Below, piece by piece: positions 1 through 11,188 of a DNA stretch of 64,000 bases (position 1 is its first letter; each line of letters opens with the position of its first letter). The notes under the pieces were generated by a model that was not told the origin of the DNA, ran no database searches, and was given only the letters and a program-made list of their open reading frames with translations. Source of the DNA: Cryptomeria japonica (taxonomy: Eukaryota; Streptophyta; Pinopsida; Cupressales; Cupressaceae). Where the stretch lies: assembly GCF_030272615.1 (NCBI RefSeq), contig NC_081413.1, positions 335,212,302 to 335,276,301 of the forward strand, in the 5' to 3' direction. The translations under genes were made by a program, and so were the position numbers.

Positions 1-959
1 GTAGGTACATCCATGGGTTGATTCTGTAAAGTACAGTCAATCAATTCGGGATGTATTAAGGACAAATTTTGGATAGGTTCAAGAGCATTCATGGTATTGT
101 TATCACAACTGGAGATTGAAAAGTCAAGTTCCAGAATGATACCTTGCGTAAGTGTCTCAAGACCAGGAAGAGTCAAATCATGATTATTAAAGTTCACGTT
201 AATATTTAATCGATCTAATCCAATAGACATACTTGTAACATCATTTACTACGCCAGACTGGACGTCATGTCGTGGTTTAACAATAATAAGACTAGTAGGC
301 AACTTTTCATTGTTTGTATCAGATGATTCAAAATTTGAGGATGAGTGGGTATCATCATGAACAGGACTGTTATCAGAGTTATCAGATGAAGTTTCCAAGT
401 CTCTTTCAGGTGATTTAGTAAGCATATGTATGGTATCAATACTAACATCTTTAATGCTACAAATTCCTTCATATTGTAGTTCATTTGTCATTTGTATCTG
501 ACACACCTGTTGACATGATCTCATTGTTTCTGTGATTTTTTGTCATCTACTCCATTCAGCTTCTTCTGGACTAATAACTGGTTCTTGATCTTTTGGAATG
601 TTGGTAGTGAGCAATGCTTTGTCTAGGACTTCCTTGTGAGCAGATGAGAGCTGTAGGAATTCAAAAATTGAAATTTGAGCATTTGTCCTTTTCAACTATT
701 CAACCACGTTGTATCCAGAGGATGATGATGAGGTTAATCTTTTAAATTTGTCCAAGGTTGATTCCTTTTGTTTGTTTGGCAAGGCTGTTGGATTTGATGT
801 TTCTTGAGCCGGTTTGGAAGAACTAGCTCTTTGGAGGGTAACTTTCTTTTGAGATCTGGTCAGAGCTTTTGCATATCATGATTCATTTGGTTTATCTTGA
901 ACTATAATCACATTGCAATATTCTGAGTGTGAAGGTTCAATCATGTTGATAACATTGTC
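1..959 (-). pseudogene. Post-gag linker of family A element; protease deleted
   Basis: Continues the gag frame. Minus-strand translation from about 700 to 600 resembles the segment that precedes the protease in the other gypsy elements (ISIFEFLQLSSAHKEVLDKA). It then jumps at about 570-610 into a segment (ISPEEAEWSR, CQQVCQIQ, CSIKDVSIDTIH) that in the 28-kb element is at 34930-35090, after the protease and G-patch. No DxG protease motif remains. The last 500 bases are a Ser/Asp-rich low-conservation linker with some stops. Confidence 0.6.
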
Positions 960-2635
960 CTAGTTGGCATAAGCATAATTTACCTTGGCACCTCCTTTGG
1001 TCTTTGAGGAATCACCTTGTTCATAAGCAGGAAAAGGGTCTTTAAATGCTTTATGATTAGCATTGGTTGGATGATTCCCAACAACAACTTTACCGGTGTC
1101 TATGAGATCCTGAATCTCATGTTTTAGCTTCATGCAATTGTTTATGTTATGACCCTTATTCTGATGGAAGTCATAGTATTCATTTTCTCTCCACCATCTT
1201 GGTTTGACATCCAGATCATATGGTCTGGAGTTATCTGGTAGTGTTATCAAGTTGTTTGCCAATAGAGTTTTGAAAGAAGACTCATATGATTCTTCAAGAG
1301 GAGTAAAATCATGCTTAGGTTTGGAAAGCCAAGGCTTTTCTTTGAACCATTCCTTTGTTTTCTTTGGCGGATTCTCTGCTGCAATCTCAGCGAATTTAAA
1401 TGCTTGTGTACCACTAGCCAGGTTGAATATTGTGGATTTTGAGTTGGTTTTGACAGTGTCTACTATTCCATCATTAACAACATTCTTGTTGTCTTTGGAA
1501 AATTTCCAATACTTGTTCTTCTCTTTAGAGCTAGATCCTTTTTGTGTTTCTTTCCAAGGTGTAATATCTCCCTTCTTTATGAGTACATCTTCCATTCGAA
1601 TGGCATTATCTACCATTTTGTTAAATGATGGGTGTACTTGCATTTGTACGTTATATTTCAGTTCGGGAACCAAGTTGTTGACAAATATATCCATTTTCTC
1701 AGAGTCTGGAATAGGTCGTGGGTACCTTGAGAACATCCTTCTCTAGCGTTGGAGAAAAGTAAGAAGAGGTTCCCCTGTTTCCTGTTGAGTATTACAAAGA
1801 TCGACCATAGTCACAGGATGTCGAATGTTGTATGAGTATTGTTGTAAAAACAATTGGATTAGTTCTTCGAATGTTTTTATTTGTTTGGGTAGACTTGAGA
1901 ACCATTCCATTGCTTGACCCCCTAAACTCCTTGGGAAGAGATGCATGAGGTAGGTTTGATCATGCATGAATTCCATACAAGCAACACTAAATTCCCTAAC
2001 ATGATCTTGAGGATCTGAGGTACCGTCATATTTGTCAAATTTTGGGATTTTCACTCGTGAAGGGAATGGAGGCATGTGTAAATTCTTGTCAAATGGGAAG
2101 GGACATATTGTTTCTAGAGAATATTGTTTCGGGGACTTGTCCTTATTCTTTAGCTCCATGAGCTCTGTCCGCAAAGCTAGTAATTGTTTGTGTACCATGA
2201 TTATAGGTGAGTCTTCCCTTTTAGTAACAAGTGTCTGAACATCATATCCAATAGGAAGTTTGGCACCTTGATTGCTAGTTCTAAGAAATAGTCTTCCTTT
2301 TCTAGGGTCATGATAGTTTTCATCATTTTTCTAAAGTCTTTGTCTTTCTGACAGTCAAGGATTTCTTTTTCTGGAGGTTCAGCAGCTTTGTCAATCTCAC
2401 TTGATGATGATGAGTCATTATGATTTTTAGGAATATTACGGTCATTTTTGTTTCCATCATTGTATTCTGTATCATGTATAGTGGGAGAATTTGGTTGATA
2501 AAAAATTGGTCCGCCTGATGATGATGACATGTGAGTGAGGGGATCCTTCACATAGAATGGATTATCTTGATAAGTGAAGGTTTGTTCTTTGCCTTTGGCT
2601 TGTTTCTTACGAGAACTCCTGGTTTGAATAGGCAT
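960..2635 (-). pseudogene. gag polyprotein of family A element, broken
   Basis: Gag packages the element RNA into virus-like particles. The start ATG at 2635 gives MPIQTRSSRKK, a basic N-terminus shared with the gag at 59965 (MPVETRSKSKK). The retrotransposon gag core follows (around 2100-1740; motifs KYDGTSDPQDHVREF, LFPRSLGGQAMEWF), then a degenerate zinc knuckle near 1150 (DFHQNKGHNINNC, first Cys changed to Tyr). There is a frameshift near 2275 and an in-frame TAG at 1743. At the TAG, the other family A copy (58113) has Trp TGG, so the stop arose by one G-to-A change. Non-functional. Confidence 0.85.
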
Positions 2636-4845
2636 TTTTATGGATTAGTGTGACCTAGAGTTGTTTTGTGATGCAGAGGTCAAGATCAATTTCAGAGCTA
2701 GTTGTTCTATTTAGAGTATTGTTTGGGAGAAACAACTGAGATTTTGTCTAGTTTCAGGAATGATCTATCCTGTCTAAGATGTTATCCAAGTTGATTCTAA
2801 GTGTAGTGTAAGATGCAGTCTAGTTTTAGGAATGATCTATCCTGTATAAGACGTTATCTAAGTGACTAAAATTTGATAGGTAGTTAATTGAACTAGCTGA
2901 GAGGTGATCGACCAAATCGTGCAACGCAAATGGTAGAGGTACACTATCTTGATCTATTTATGCTCAGGAAAATGATAACCAATATTATGTTCGCTGTAAG
3001 CTATTTTTAGGCAGGTTTGATTGTTCTGTTCTAACAAAACCAGAGACTCGTACGATAGGATTTTCTAGATCGGATGACAATTTAGCAACAATAGGACAAC
3101 AATAATTATATTTCATACGGGTTGCTGCCTCGTACCGTACGACAAATGGGCATGTGCAGGATGACAAAAGACTGAGAGCATTCCTATTTCGTATGAAACA
3201 GGATATAGAGCCAGATGACAAAATGAAATGACTCGTACGACACAGAATTGGGTCTAGGATGACAAACCAGAAGACTCATACGAAACAGGATGTGATATAG
3301 GATGATGAATTATCAGACTCGTACGACTGTTCACAGGGCAGAGTCTAGAAATTTTGAGTTTTTTCGATTGCTGAGTATGACCAATTCTGAGATGGACTGA
3401 TTTTTGACCAGGATAGACTATTTTCTAACACAGACTGAGTTTTGACTGAGGATGGACTAGTTTCTAACACGGACAGAGTTTCGACTTAGGATGGACTAGT
3501 TTCTGACATGGACAAAGTTTCAACTCACTGAGTTGTTTCTGGTCTTCATTGATTTTTGGTATTTCAGTTTTTGTTTTAGGGATGAAAACACATAAGACAA
3601 GTAGTATGTATAGTGACTCCAATCACAGCATGCAAACCCTAAGGAATTTGGTGAGGAAAGAAAACCTTTTCTTGTAGACTCAGGTACACACCCAATAGCT
3701 AATCAGAATACGGCCACTGAGTCTCACGCAATGGATTCTCAACATCGTATTATCTGACTCCAAACACTAATGGGGGCATGAAATGACAAGTATCTTGGGA
3801 GAGTTACTATCTCTCTTGCACAAAGATTATCCCCCTTTCAGAGATGAACTGGGTAGCTTCTAATTTTAAATTTGGATTTAGTCAAGGATCTGTTTGGCAC
3901 GTCGAGGTATAAACTCAATTAAGAGGTCTCCCAGCCTTGAAAACCAAGGTTTAATATACCCAAAGGTACGAAGGAGAGCTATTCCCGAGCATTGTCGTTG
4001 ACTTGATTTTCCTCAAATCACGTTTATTTTATAGTGGGATGGAGTACTTGGCGTCTAGCTGTTCCCACTTAGGTCGTTCCCCTCACACCGACCGTAATGG
4101 CTTTAAGAGTTTTTCAACCCCTCGGGAGGGCAGGCCTGCTAAAGATGTACAAATCTCAAACAAAGAAAAAGCTTCAAGGGTCTGGATTTCTGATTGTCTA
4201 GAAAAAGATAAGAGCATACTCTCCTACCTCTCAAAATCTTCTAAAAGCACAAAAGATAGATTTGTTCTTTAACTAGATAGCAAGTTAGGTTCCTAAAAAT
4301 GAATTTAAAGAATACACGATGTTTAGTCAATTCTCCTTCAGGCAACCTGCAAAGACAATGAATCAGTAGTCATATTGTCTTTGTGCGACAAGCATATTCT
4401 TTGACAAGCATTCTGCAAAAACTAGTTAGGTTGAGAAAAACTCTAAGATAGATAGATAAACAGTCAGGGTCAGTCGTCAAAATAATCAATCAAAAATGAA
4501 AAAAATGTGAAATTTGCCTCCTTTACCAGAAAATATAGAATCATACAAGAGGCACTCGACTCGTATGAGACAGGATGCAGTACAGTACGAGACCAGATTG
4601 CTGATGATGTTGGCTCATACGACAAATGATTTCTGATCGTACGATAGAGGATCTCCTCGTACGACAGAGGGTCTACTCGTACGATAATGTGTTTGTAATT
4701 CGTGCGATATCTGCAGTTTGTCGTTTCAGCCTGTAAGAATTGTCATACGAGATGTACAGATGAAAAACCAAAAAATCTGAAACCTGGAAAATAACAAAAA
4801 AATAAAGCAGTCAGTCTTGGAGGCCGAAAAAATGTAGTCTTTGGG
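2636..4845 (-). other. Untranslated leader of family A element
   Basis: No sense coding frame was found. It holds two clusters of the palindrome TCGTACGA and its variants (about 2990-3320 and 4540-4740), a 38-bp tandem repeat (about 3380-3540), and a block at 3680-4150 that is conserved in the other family A copy and recognisable in the leader of the 28-kb element. On the plus strand 4003-4272 is an 89-codon open frame that is also open in the second copy (55851-55582 minus). I read it as a shadow of the conserved leader, not a gene. Confidence 0.6.
3380..3540. repeat. 38-bp tandem repeat in family A leader
   Basis: Imperfect units of the type GGATGGACTAGTTTCTAAC-ACGGACAGAGTTTCGACTTA. The same array in opposite orientation occurs at 56285-56490, so it is a fixed part of the family A leader. 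Confidence 0.7.
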
Positions 4846-4862
4846 CCCCACGGTGGGCGCTA
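4846..4862 (-). promoter_or_regulatory. Primer-binding site region of family A element
   Basis: Minus-strand AGCGCCCACCGTGGGG lies four bases after the LTR end. TGGCRCCCACCRTGGGG-like sequences after the 5' LTR are common in plant gypsy elements, and the same block follows the LTRs at 24821 and 55079. Confidence 0.65.
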
Positions 4863-4866
4863 GAGA

Positions 4867-6009
4867 TATGTATGTGAAAAAGTGAACTTGTAGCTGCAAG
4901 CACAACACTTAAATTAAGTCATTATATGCATGGTTAGTAATCAATAATCAATAAGAAATAAACCATAGCAAAGCGACTAATTGCCTTCTAAAAGATGCGA
5001 GTATAAGATTGCTCTCAGATTTTTATAAGCAATACCAGTGACTAGACTACACCAAGACGAAGGATTTAATCTATATGATATTAAGCTATATGGATGCAAG
5101 ATGGATGAATAATTCAAGCAACAATGGATGCAAGCAATAATGAATGTAAAATAGATGCAAGTAATCTAAAAAGCCACAATGATTTCAATGACTCCAGAGT
5201 GAAATTAGCGTGATAATAATCTCCAAGCATGTTCTCAAAAATCTCTGGGGTGAATTGGAATGAGAGTTGAAGACTGAATTTATAGAGAATCACAAAAAGC
5301 TCAATTTAGGATTAATTGAAAATAATTGAGAACTCAGGTTGAGTTAACCTTGAGATAGATTCCAATTATAGTCTAATTGAAATGCATTCAAATTAGAAGT
5401 CCAAGTTGCATTGGAAAATAATAATAAATTAATTCCATGCACATCTGATAAAAATAGATAATTCCATGCATATATTTGATTCATTCAAGAAAAAGGTCTT
5501 TTCAATGCAACTGAACTTCTTTTTCTGAAAAGCTTTGAGTTCCAATTTTAGAGAATAATTCCATAATTCAATTAAATTGCTTTTCTGATTTCAAGTTCTA
5601 AATTTAGAAAAAGAAATAATATTTCAAGTTTGATTTCTCTCTCAATTCAATTTTTTTATTTTATTTTTGTTTTGTTTCAATTCAACTCTTTGTAATAAAT
5701 TAATTCATCTTTTGTAATAAATTAATCCTTTTTGCATGATTGAATGACAAATTTATTAATTAATTAAATATTCAAAGATATTTAATAAATTAAAATGGGA
5801 TAATTGATCAAAATGATATTCTTGGAAATGATTTGATTAATTAAATAAATATTTAATTAATTTTGAGTAGTTGATTTGCCATGTGATTTTTGATAATTAA
5901 AGAATTAATAATGTGCTCGAGATTAATTTAATTGACTTTGGTTAGGACCTTGGTGATGTTGTCGAGATTAGGGGCCCATGGTTTAGAGGACCAACTTTAG
6001 GGTATTACA
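4867..6009 (-). repeat. 5' LTR of family A element
   Basis: About 1,143 bp. Reading leftward it begins TGTAATACCC at 6009 and ends near CATACATA at 4867, four bases before the primer-binding motif. It matches the rightward LTR at 53947-55079 along its whole length. A TATA box is at 5278-5284. The interior is AT-rich with runs of ATTAATTAA-type sequence. Confidence 0.85.
5278..5284 (-). promoter_or_regulatory. TATA box of family A LTR
   Basis: TATAAAT on the minus strand in the context CTCTATAAATTC, about 410 bp before the LTR end. The same motif is at 54671-54677 in the other copy. Confidence 0.6.
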
Positions 6010-6599
6010 CATATTACCCCCAAGGCAATGGCCAAGCTAAGGCTTCTAATAAAACCCTAATCAAAATCCTCAAAAAGACAGTCAATGAAGTTGGCCGTGA
6101 TTGGCACCTCCAACTACATCCCGCTTTGTGGGCCTACCGCACCTCCATTCACACCCCCACAGGTGCCACCCCTTATTCCTTAGTCTTTGTCTTCGAAGCC
6201 ATCCTTCCCCTTGAGATCGAGATCCCCTCTCTAAGGGTATCGCTGCAAAATATCTTACTAGACGAAGAATACAGAATTGCTCGCTTACAAGAGCTAGAAT
6301 TGTTAGATGAAAGGTGCCTCAAGGCCTTGAATCATCTCCAGGTATATCAAAACCATCTGCGCATGAGTTATCATAGAAAAATCAGAACCTGAGAATTCCA
6401 AATTGGTGATCTTGTCCTCATGGAGAATCAGAAAAATCTACAAGAAAGAGAAAAGAAAGGCAAGTTCGAGCCTAATTGGCTTGGACCATATGTAATCACA
6501 ACAAAATATGGATCAGGAGCTTATAAGTTGGCTACTCTTGAAGGTGATCCTTTGGATAATCTAATGAATATCATGCACCTCAAAAGATTTTACGCCTAG
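6010..6599 (+). pseudogene. Integrase C-terminal part of gypsy element 1
   Basis: Integrase inserts element cDNA into the chromosome. The fragment opens at YYPQGNGQAKASNKT, in the part of the catalytic core around the third acidic residue. In the 28-kb element this position reads GQVEASNK, so here the catalytic Glu is Lys (GQAKAS). WAYRTSIHTPTGATPYSLVF follows, then the GPY/F module (FEPNWLGPYVI, YGSGAYKLATLEGD) and a terminal TAG at 6597. One in-frame TGA is at 6390. The first two acidic residues lie left of the family A insertion, outside the window. Same lineage as the integrase at 37829-38939. Confidence 0.85.
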
Positions 6600-8468
6600 T
6601 CCTCAGAAAGCCTAAAATTGTCACAAAAAAAAAAAAAAAAAAAAGATCCTGAAAAAAATCGTCACTTTGATGAAAATCTGGCAAACAGGTGCCTTGTGGC
6701 ACAAAAAAATAAATTTAAAAATCAGAAAAAGAAAGAAAAAATAATTCATCCATTAGTGAAAACCACTCTATGTTGCTATGGACAAAAACCTTGGTGAAAA
6801 CCTCCATGCAAGTGCCAAGGTAAATAATCGGATCCATTATCTATCAGGTCGACACTGCAAATCACCCACCATCCAGTCCTCCCATTCACAGTATTCCTTC
6901 CCTTCCACCTCCGAATAAAACATAGGTATGATGATGAGTCTTCACCTGAGTTATGAACAAAGAATGTCCCATTAAACTGAGCTTTTGTGCCATTGTGTGA
7001 GCTTCAAGAAGTCTTGAGAAACAATCCCAAGCCTGCAAGTCACTCTTCAAAAAACCATAAAATCACTTGCCTAAATCCAGAAGTCCACTTTGCCTTAGGG
7101 ATGATTCCTTCCCTCACCTGGCAACCTAATTCTCCATCCTAGTCCTACTCTTGGCAAGAGGTATCATTTGGTCACAAAGAAGTGACTTGTTAGATTTTTG
7201 TTGGATCTTTTCATTTAGACTTGCATCTTTTGCCCTACGATTGCAACTATCTATGACTGTCTGGATTTGCCATATCCAGGTATGTTACAATAGGTGCATA
7301 CTGGGGCATATTTTTCATAGCATGGCATATTTTGGATCTCTCTTTTATAAACCGATGACCTGGTATTAGTGTTTGTCAACACTTACTTCTCATGTACAAG
7401 AGTTATCGATGTGTTTGAGGATCTCCTTGCATGTACCCACAACTTCATATTAGTGTTTCTTAATACTTGCATAACTATGTGTAAGGAATTCCCATTTATC
7501 TAAGAGTCATTCCACGCCTTGGGTTTCTCATGGCATCCTGATTCCTATAATCAGTGGTGCAAGTCACCCAGGGCAATATCAAGCTAGGTTGGCTCTCCAC
7601 ATTTGTTGTGCACAAAATTTCACCATCATTCCATAAAATCCTAAACTCAATAATCCCATGGAGTTCTCGATTTCCCCCATTTCCCATTTGTTCCATATTC
7701 TTCTATCTAAGATCATTGTGTTATTATTGGCATATTCCCTCTTTGTATTATTCATTCACATCATATAGATTGCATTACTTATTTCATTTAGATAGTGATT
7801 TTTTCACAGAACATTTAGATTGCATCATAAATCATTTCACATCTAGGAATCCATCACACATTTGCATATATACATAAAGCATAAAAATCACTCATCCTAC
7901 AATAGATCATAAACATACATGTATAAGCATCCACTCTGCATCACAAATTAGTCAGCATAACACATCCATAATTGCATCCATATATGACATCATAATAAAA
8001 ACGAAAAGAATCCATCACAATAAACGCTACACATTATCTATCACCAATCAAATCATGTATATATATATAAAGAGAAAAATGTGTCTATCATGATACAATG
8101 ATCACCCCGAAGGGTCAAAATATAATACATAAGCAAAATAAGGAGCTAGCTCTCCCCTCCTATCTCTCCCCCCCCTCTGTTGTACCTCCTCCACCTGATC
8201 CTCCTGCTAGTGGCCAAAAACCCACTGATCCCCCTATCTACTGACTCTGAGTCAACCACTAACTATGGATCCTATGAGACCACACACTCTCAGTATACAT
8301 GGCTACTCGCTGTGCTATAGGCACTGCTCCATGATATAGACCCCTATAATACTGTGCCTTTTGAGCTGACCTCTCCGCCCTCTCCCGCTGTTGCATACTA
8401 TCAGAAAATATCTGTGCCATTCTTGCAAGAACCAATGCCTGGTGGACTATATCCCTCTCCCCCTACAG
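6600..8468 (+). other. Non-coding stretch between pol and antisense ORF of element 1
   Basis: Starts with an A-run (about 6626-6645) just after the pol stop, then AT-rich sequence without a supported frame. It corresponds in position to 38940-40718 of the 28-kb element. Both carry a GTGAAAACC-type segment shortly after pol (6756 and 39079). CATCATA/CATCACA-rich sequence and a short TA run are at 7900-8070. Confidence 0.5.
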
Positions 8469-10223
8469 TCATGTCACATCCACCTCCGCCCTCTACACTC
8501 TGGCATGTAACCCCTCTAACTCGACATCCTGCCAACCAATAACATCCTGGAGCCCTCTAATGGCTATACCTATCCGGCCCTCCTCCAACATCCTCTCTAC
8601 CTCATTCCCCTCCACTCTCAAGGCATCCACCTCTATCTTGGTAGTATGGAGACTCTCTATTAGATTGGCTATCTCCCGTGTTAACCACTCCACCTCTACC
8701 CCCATGCTCTCCCTCTGAGCCCTCAATACCTATAGCTTGTCCTCCACCGAATGAAGCCTCTCTCTATAGGTATCTTGCTCTTGCTGAACATGGTCAAAAT
8801 CAGCCTGCAACGCCCCTCCCCTCTCCTCTGCCTGTGCCTTAGGGATGTCCATAGGTACAACCTCCCCTCCCTCACCAACTGCAGCCTCCGCAACCTCTCC
8901 CACTGGGGCATCCTCGCCCTCTCCATCTCCCTCCTCTGGATTCCTCCTCCACATAACCCGGACTCTCCTCTGCTATCCGCCCACACCACGCCCTACATGA
9001 ACCACAACTCTCTCTCCTGGGCCATCATCCTCCCCACCCACCACCTGATCAACCCCTGGCTGTAGCTCCTCATCATCCAAAACTTCAGGAATGGTAAGCC
9101 GCACTGGAAAGTGCCCCTCCCACTAGCTCCTGTAACCACCTGTCATGCCTAGATCCTCCCCTGCCCCTATCCGCTCATCCTAGACTATGTGAAATGCTAT
9201 TTGGAAGCTTGTCCGACCCTCCAAGGGACTCGCTGTAAGCCCCCAATACCTCACCTCCTGTGTAATCCACGGATACACTAGAATATCCCCCACTATATCC
9301 TATATCTGTCCAAGCTGCCGAGCCACCCTAAATGGAGCATAGTACTCCATGATGTAGACTAATCTCTCGAATATCCACATCTCCACTCCTGCCCAATGGA
9401 GCTGCTAGTCATCCCTCCACCGCTCACGCCCCAATAATGGTCTCTAGGTGAACTGCGCTAGCTCATCCAAAATCCTCCTCCAGAACCACACAGATGTTGT
9501 CTGTGTATAGTGCAGTAGTCCCCTATATCTGTCAACAAATGGCTTTCGTGGTTGCCTGTACTGTACACCCACTGGTCGAGTCACCGCAATATCCTCCCAT
9601 GCCTAGATGTGTAAGAGTGTGACCCCAACAAATAAACTAACATACTCCCTATTAACCACTAGATGCATATCATGGGCTAGCATCGCTAACCGCCATGCAT
9701 ACTGAAAGCCATCACGAACCATGAAGTAAACACATCTGCTCCACCCTAGAGGGAATCCATGCTTGCCCAAATCCGGAATGATCCGCCAACTCATGAAGCC
9801 ACAAATCACCAACACCAATCGAGGAATCTAATGAACACCCATCACCCAGCCCAGGTGCATCCTCCTCCTATCTAACATCGGCGACGTCTCATACTCACAC
9901 ACCTCTCGTAGATAAAAATCAGCTGCATCCAACTGACACTCAAGGATCATGCCATGAACGGGGATCTTCAAGATCCTCCAAACATCTAACAAGGTGACTA
10001 TGGCCTCTCTAGTTGGCAAACGGAATGTGTTATACCGACTATCCCACCTCTCCACTAGTGCAGTCATCATAGCAGTATGCGCCCGTATCCTTGACCACCT
10101 GCCTACATAATACAATCCCAGTGCATCTAAAACCTCCAGCTCATCGTGGCCTAGCTCATGATACAGGCTCATGATCGCAGGCCAGTGCTCTCTCGAGGCT
10201 AGTGGTCCCCTCTCCACCTGCAT
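8469..10223 (-). pseudogene. Antisense plant mobile domain (PMD) ORF of element 1
   Basis: A 585-codon frame from ATG at 10223 (preceded in frame by TAA TAG) to TGA at 8469, with no frameshift but ten in-frame stops, all TAG (9828, 9603, 9444, 9405, 9300, 9180, 9123, 8973, 8730, 8493). Residues about 20-250 match the PMD family seen in MAIN/MAIL1-like proteins and in transposons: RWDSRYNTFRLPTREAIVTL near residue 60, FPLGWSRCVYFMVRDGFQYA near 155, AWEDIAVTRP near 210. An acidic Gly/Glu-rich stretch follows (about 370-450), then a coiled-coil-like tail (about 470-570). It lies antisense between pol and the 3' LTR, as does the copy at 40719-49513. Extra antisense PMD-type ORFs have, to my recollection, been reported in plant gypsy elements. 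Cellular role unknown. Confidence 0.8.
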
Positions 10224-11188
10224 CTATTACACCAAATCATTACTTTCACATCCCAAAACCTCCTCCTAACCTCTGAAACCAACCATACCCTTCCCCCTAT
10301 TCCAAAACTCTAAGCCAAAATTGCATTTCCCCCATCCTAGGCGCACACATTGATTTACTAGATGCTTGCACCAAAATCGTGATGCTCGTGCCATTTTGGA
10401 GGCACTCGCACCAACAGAAAAACCCTTCCCTCTTTTGAACCCCCTCCTAAGCCTGTCAACGTGAGCGCCTGCGTAATCCCTTGGGCGCTCGTGTTGAAGC
10501 GCGAGTGCCCGTGTCAAAACTCGACCACTCACGCTGAAGTGCGAGCAGCCGTGCTGATCCCCCCATTCCCCTCCCAAAACTTCTATTCTACCTGACCCCC
10601 CAGCGAGCGCCCACACTGGTCGCTAGCGCTCGTGCTGACCTAGAGACGTGCATGCTGAAACAACGATCAACATGTGCACCTCACCTAACCTAGACCCCTA
10701 TTTCTAGCCCTAAAACCTACCCAAAATTAAAAATTCCAAAAGAGGGATAGTCCTACTCATCGGTGGTCCATAGTTCATTGGTCAGTCGAATCGTCGGATC
10801 CTCTCGGTGTGATGATCATGAACTAGAATGTGGCCCATCTCTCCTTCTCCTCTTCTTTTCTCTGAGTGCCTCCAAGGCTTGTGTGTAATAATGACCCCTC
10901 ATTGGGCCCATTGTGGCTTATATGGGTTCCCGTGAGGGCCCATTTTCCTCTGCGGTCTTGCATCTCCTATTCTTCTTTCTAAATTCTTCACGACTGCTTC
11001 ATATTTCTTCCTCACTTATCTCTTCCACCCAAAATTCTTCTTCCTTTATTTTTTGAGAATTTTTCGTCCCTTTTCTGAAAAAATTCTTGAGGGGGCATAC
11101 ACCTCCCTTGCTTTACGCTGGGGCATCCTTTTCTTCTTCTATCTTCTACACATCGCCAAAATTGCCGCTGTGTAAAAGAGGGGAAAAA
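10224..11188 (-). other. 5' flank of antisense PMD ORF with GC-rich short-motif array
   Basis: Between about 10320 and 10680 there are many degenerate copies of a motif around GAGCGC / GTGCTGA / GCTCGTGC, in strong contrast to the AT-rich surroundings. This is the same relative position (upstream of the antisense ORF, before the 3' LTR) as the GTGCTAAC arrays at 49920-50220 and 12720-12960. The remaining part up to the polypurine tract has no supported frame. Confidence 0.6.
11174..11188 (+). promoter_or_regulatory. Polypurine tract of element 1
   Basis: AAAAGAGGGGAAAAA directly before TGTAGACACTT. It primes plus-strand DNA synthesis in LTR elements. Similar tracts precede the LTRs at 15159 and 50723. 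Confidence 0.75.

Larger units (their letters stand above)
1..6009 (-). mobile_element. Family A Ty3/gypsy element, leftward, 5' portion
   Basis: Read on the minus strand it runs LTR (6009-4867), primer-binding motif (4862-4846), a 2.2-kb untranslated leader, gag (2635-960) and a linker to the left edge. A second copy with the same LTR, leader and gag lies rightward at 53947-58394, which confirms the order. The element starts exactly inside the integrase reading frame of an older gypsy element at 6010, so it is a nested insertion; its 3' half is outside the window. Between about 570 and 610 the sequence passes directly from the region downstream of gag into a linker that in the 28-kb element lies after the protease and G-patch, so this copy carries an internal deletion and cannot encode a protease. 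RT and integrase are not visible here. Confidence 0.85.

Noticed and set aside
1204-1746. 180-codon plus-strand open frame
   Set aside because: It is the antisense shadow of the family A gag; the similar frame opposite 58146-58379 has the same cause.
4003-4272. 89-codon plus-strand ORF, also open in the second family A copy (55851-55582)
   Set aside because: Differences between the copies change many residues, there is no recognisable domain, and it overlaps a leader block that is conserved as DNA or RNA.
8354-9065. Pro/Leu-rich plus-strand ORFs
   Set aside because: Opposite strand of the element 1 PMD gene, whose minus frame is continuous over 585 codons.
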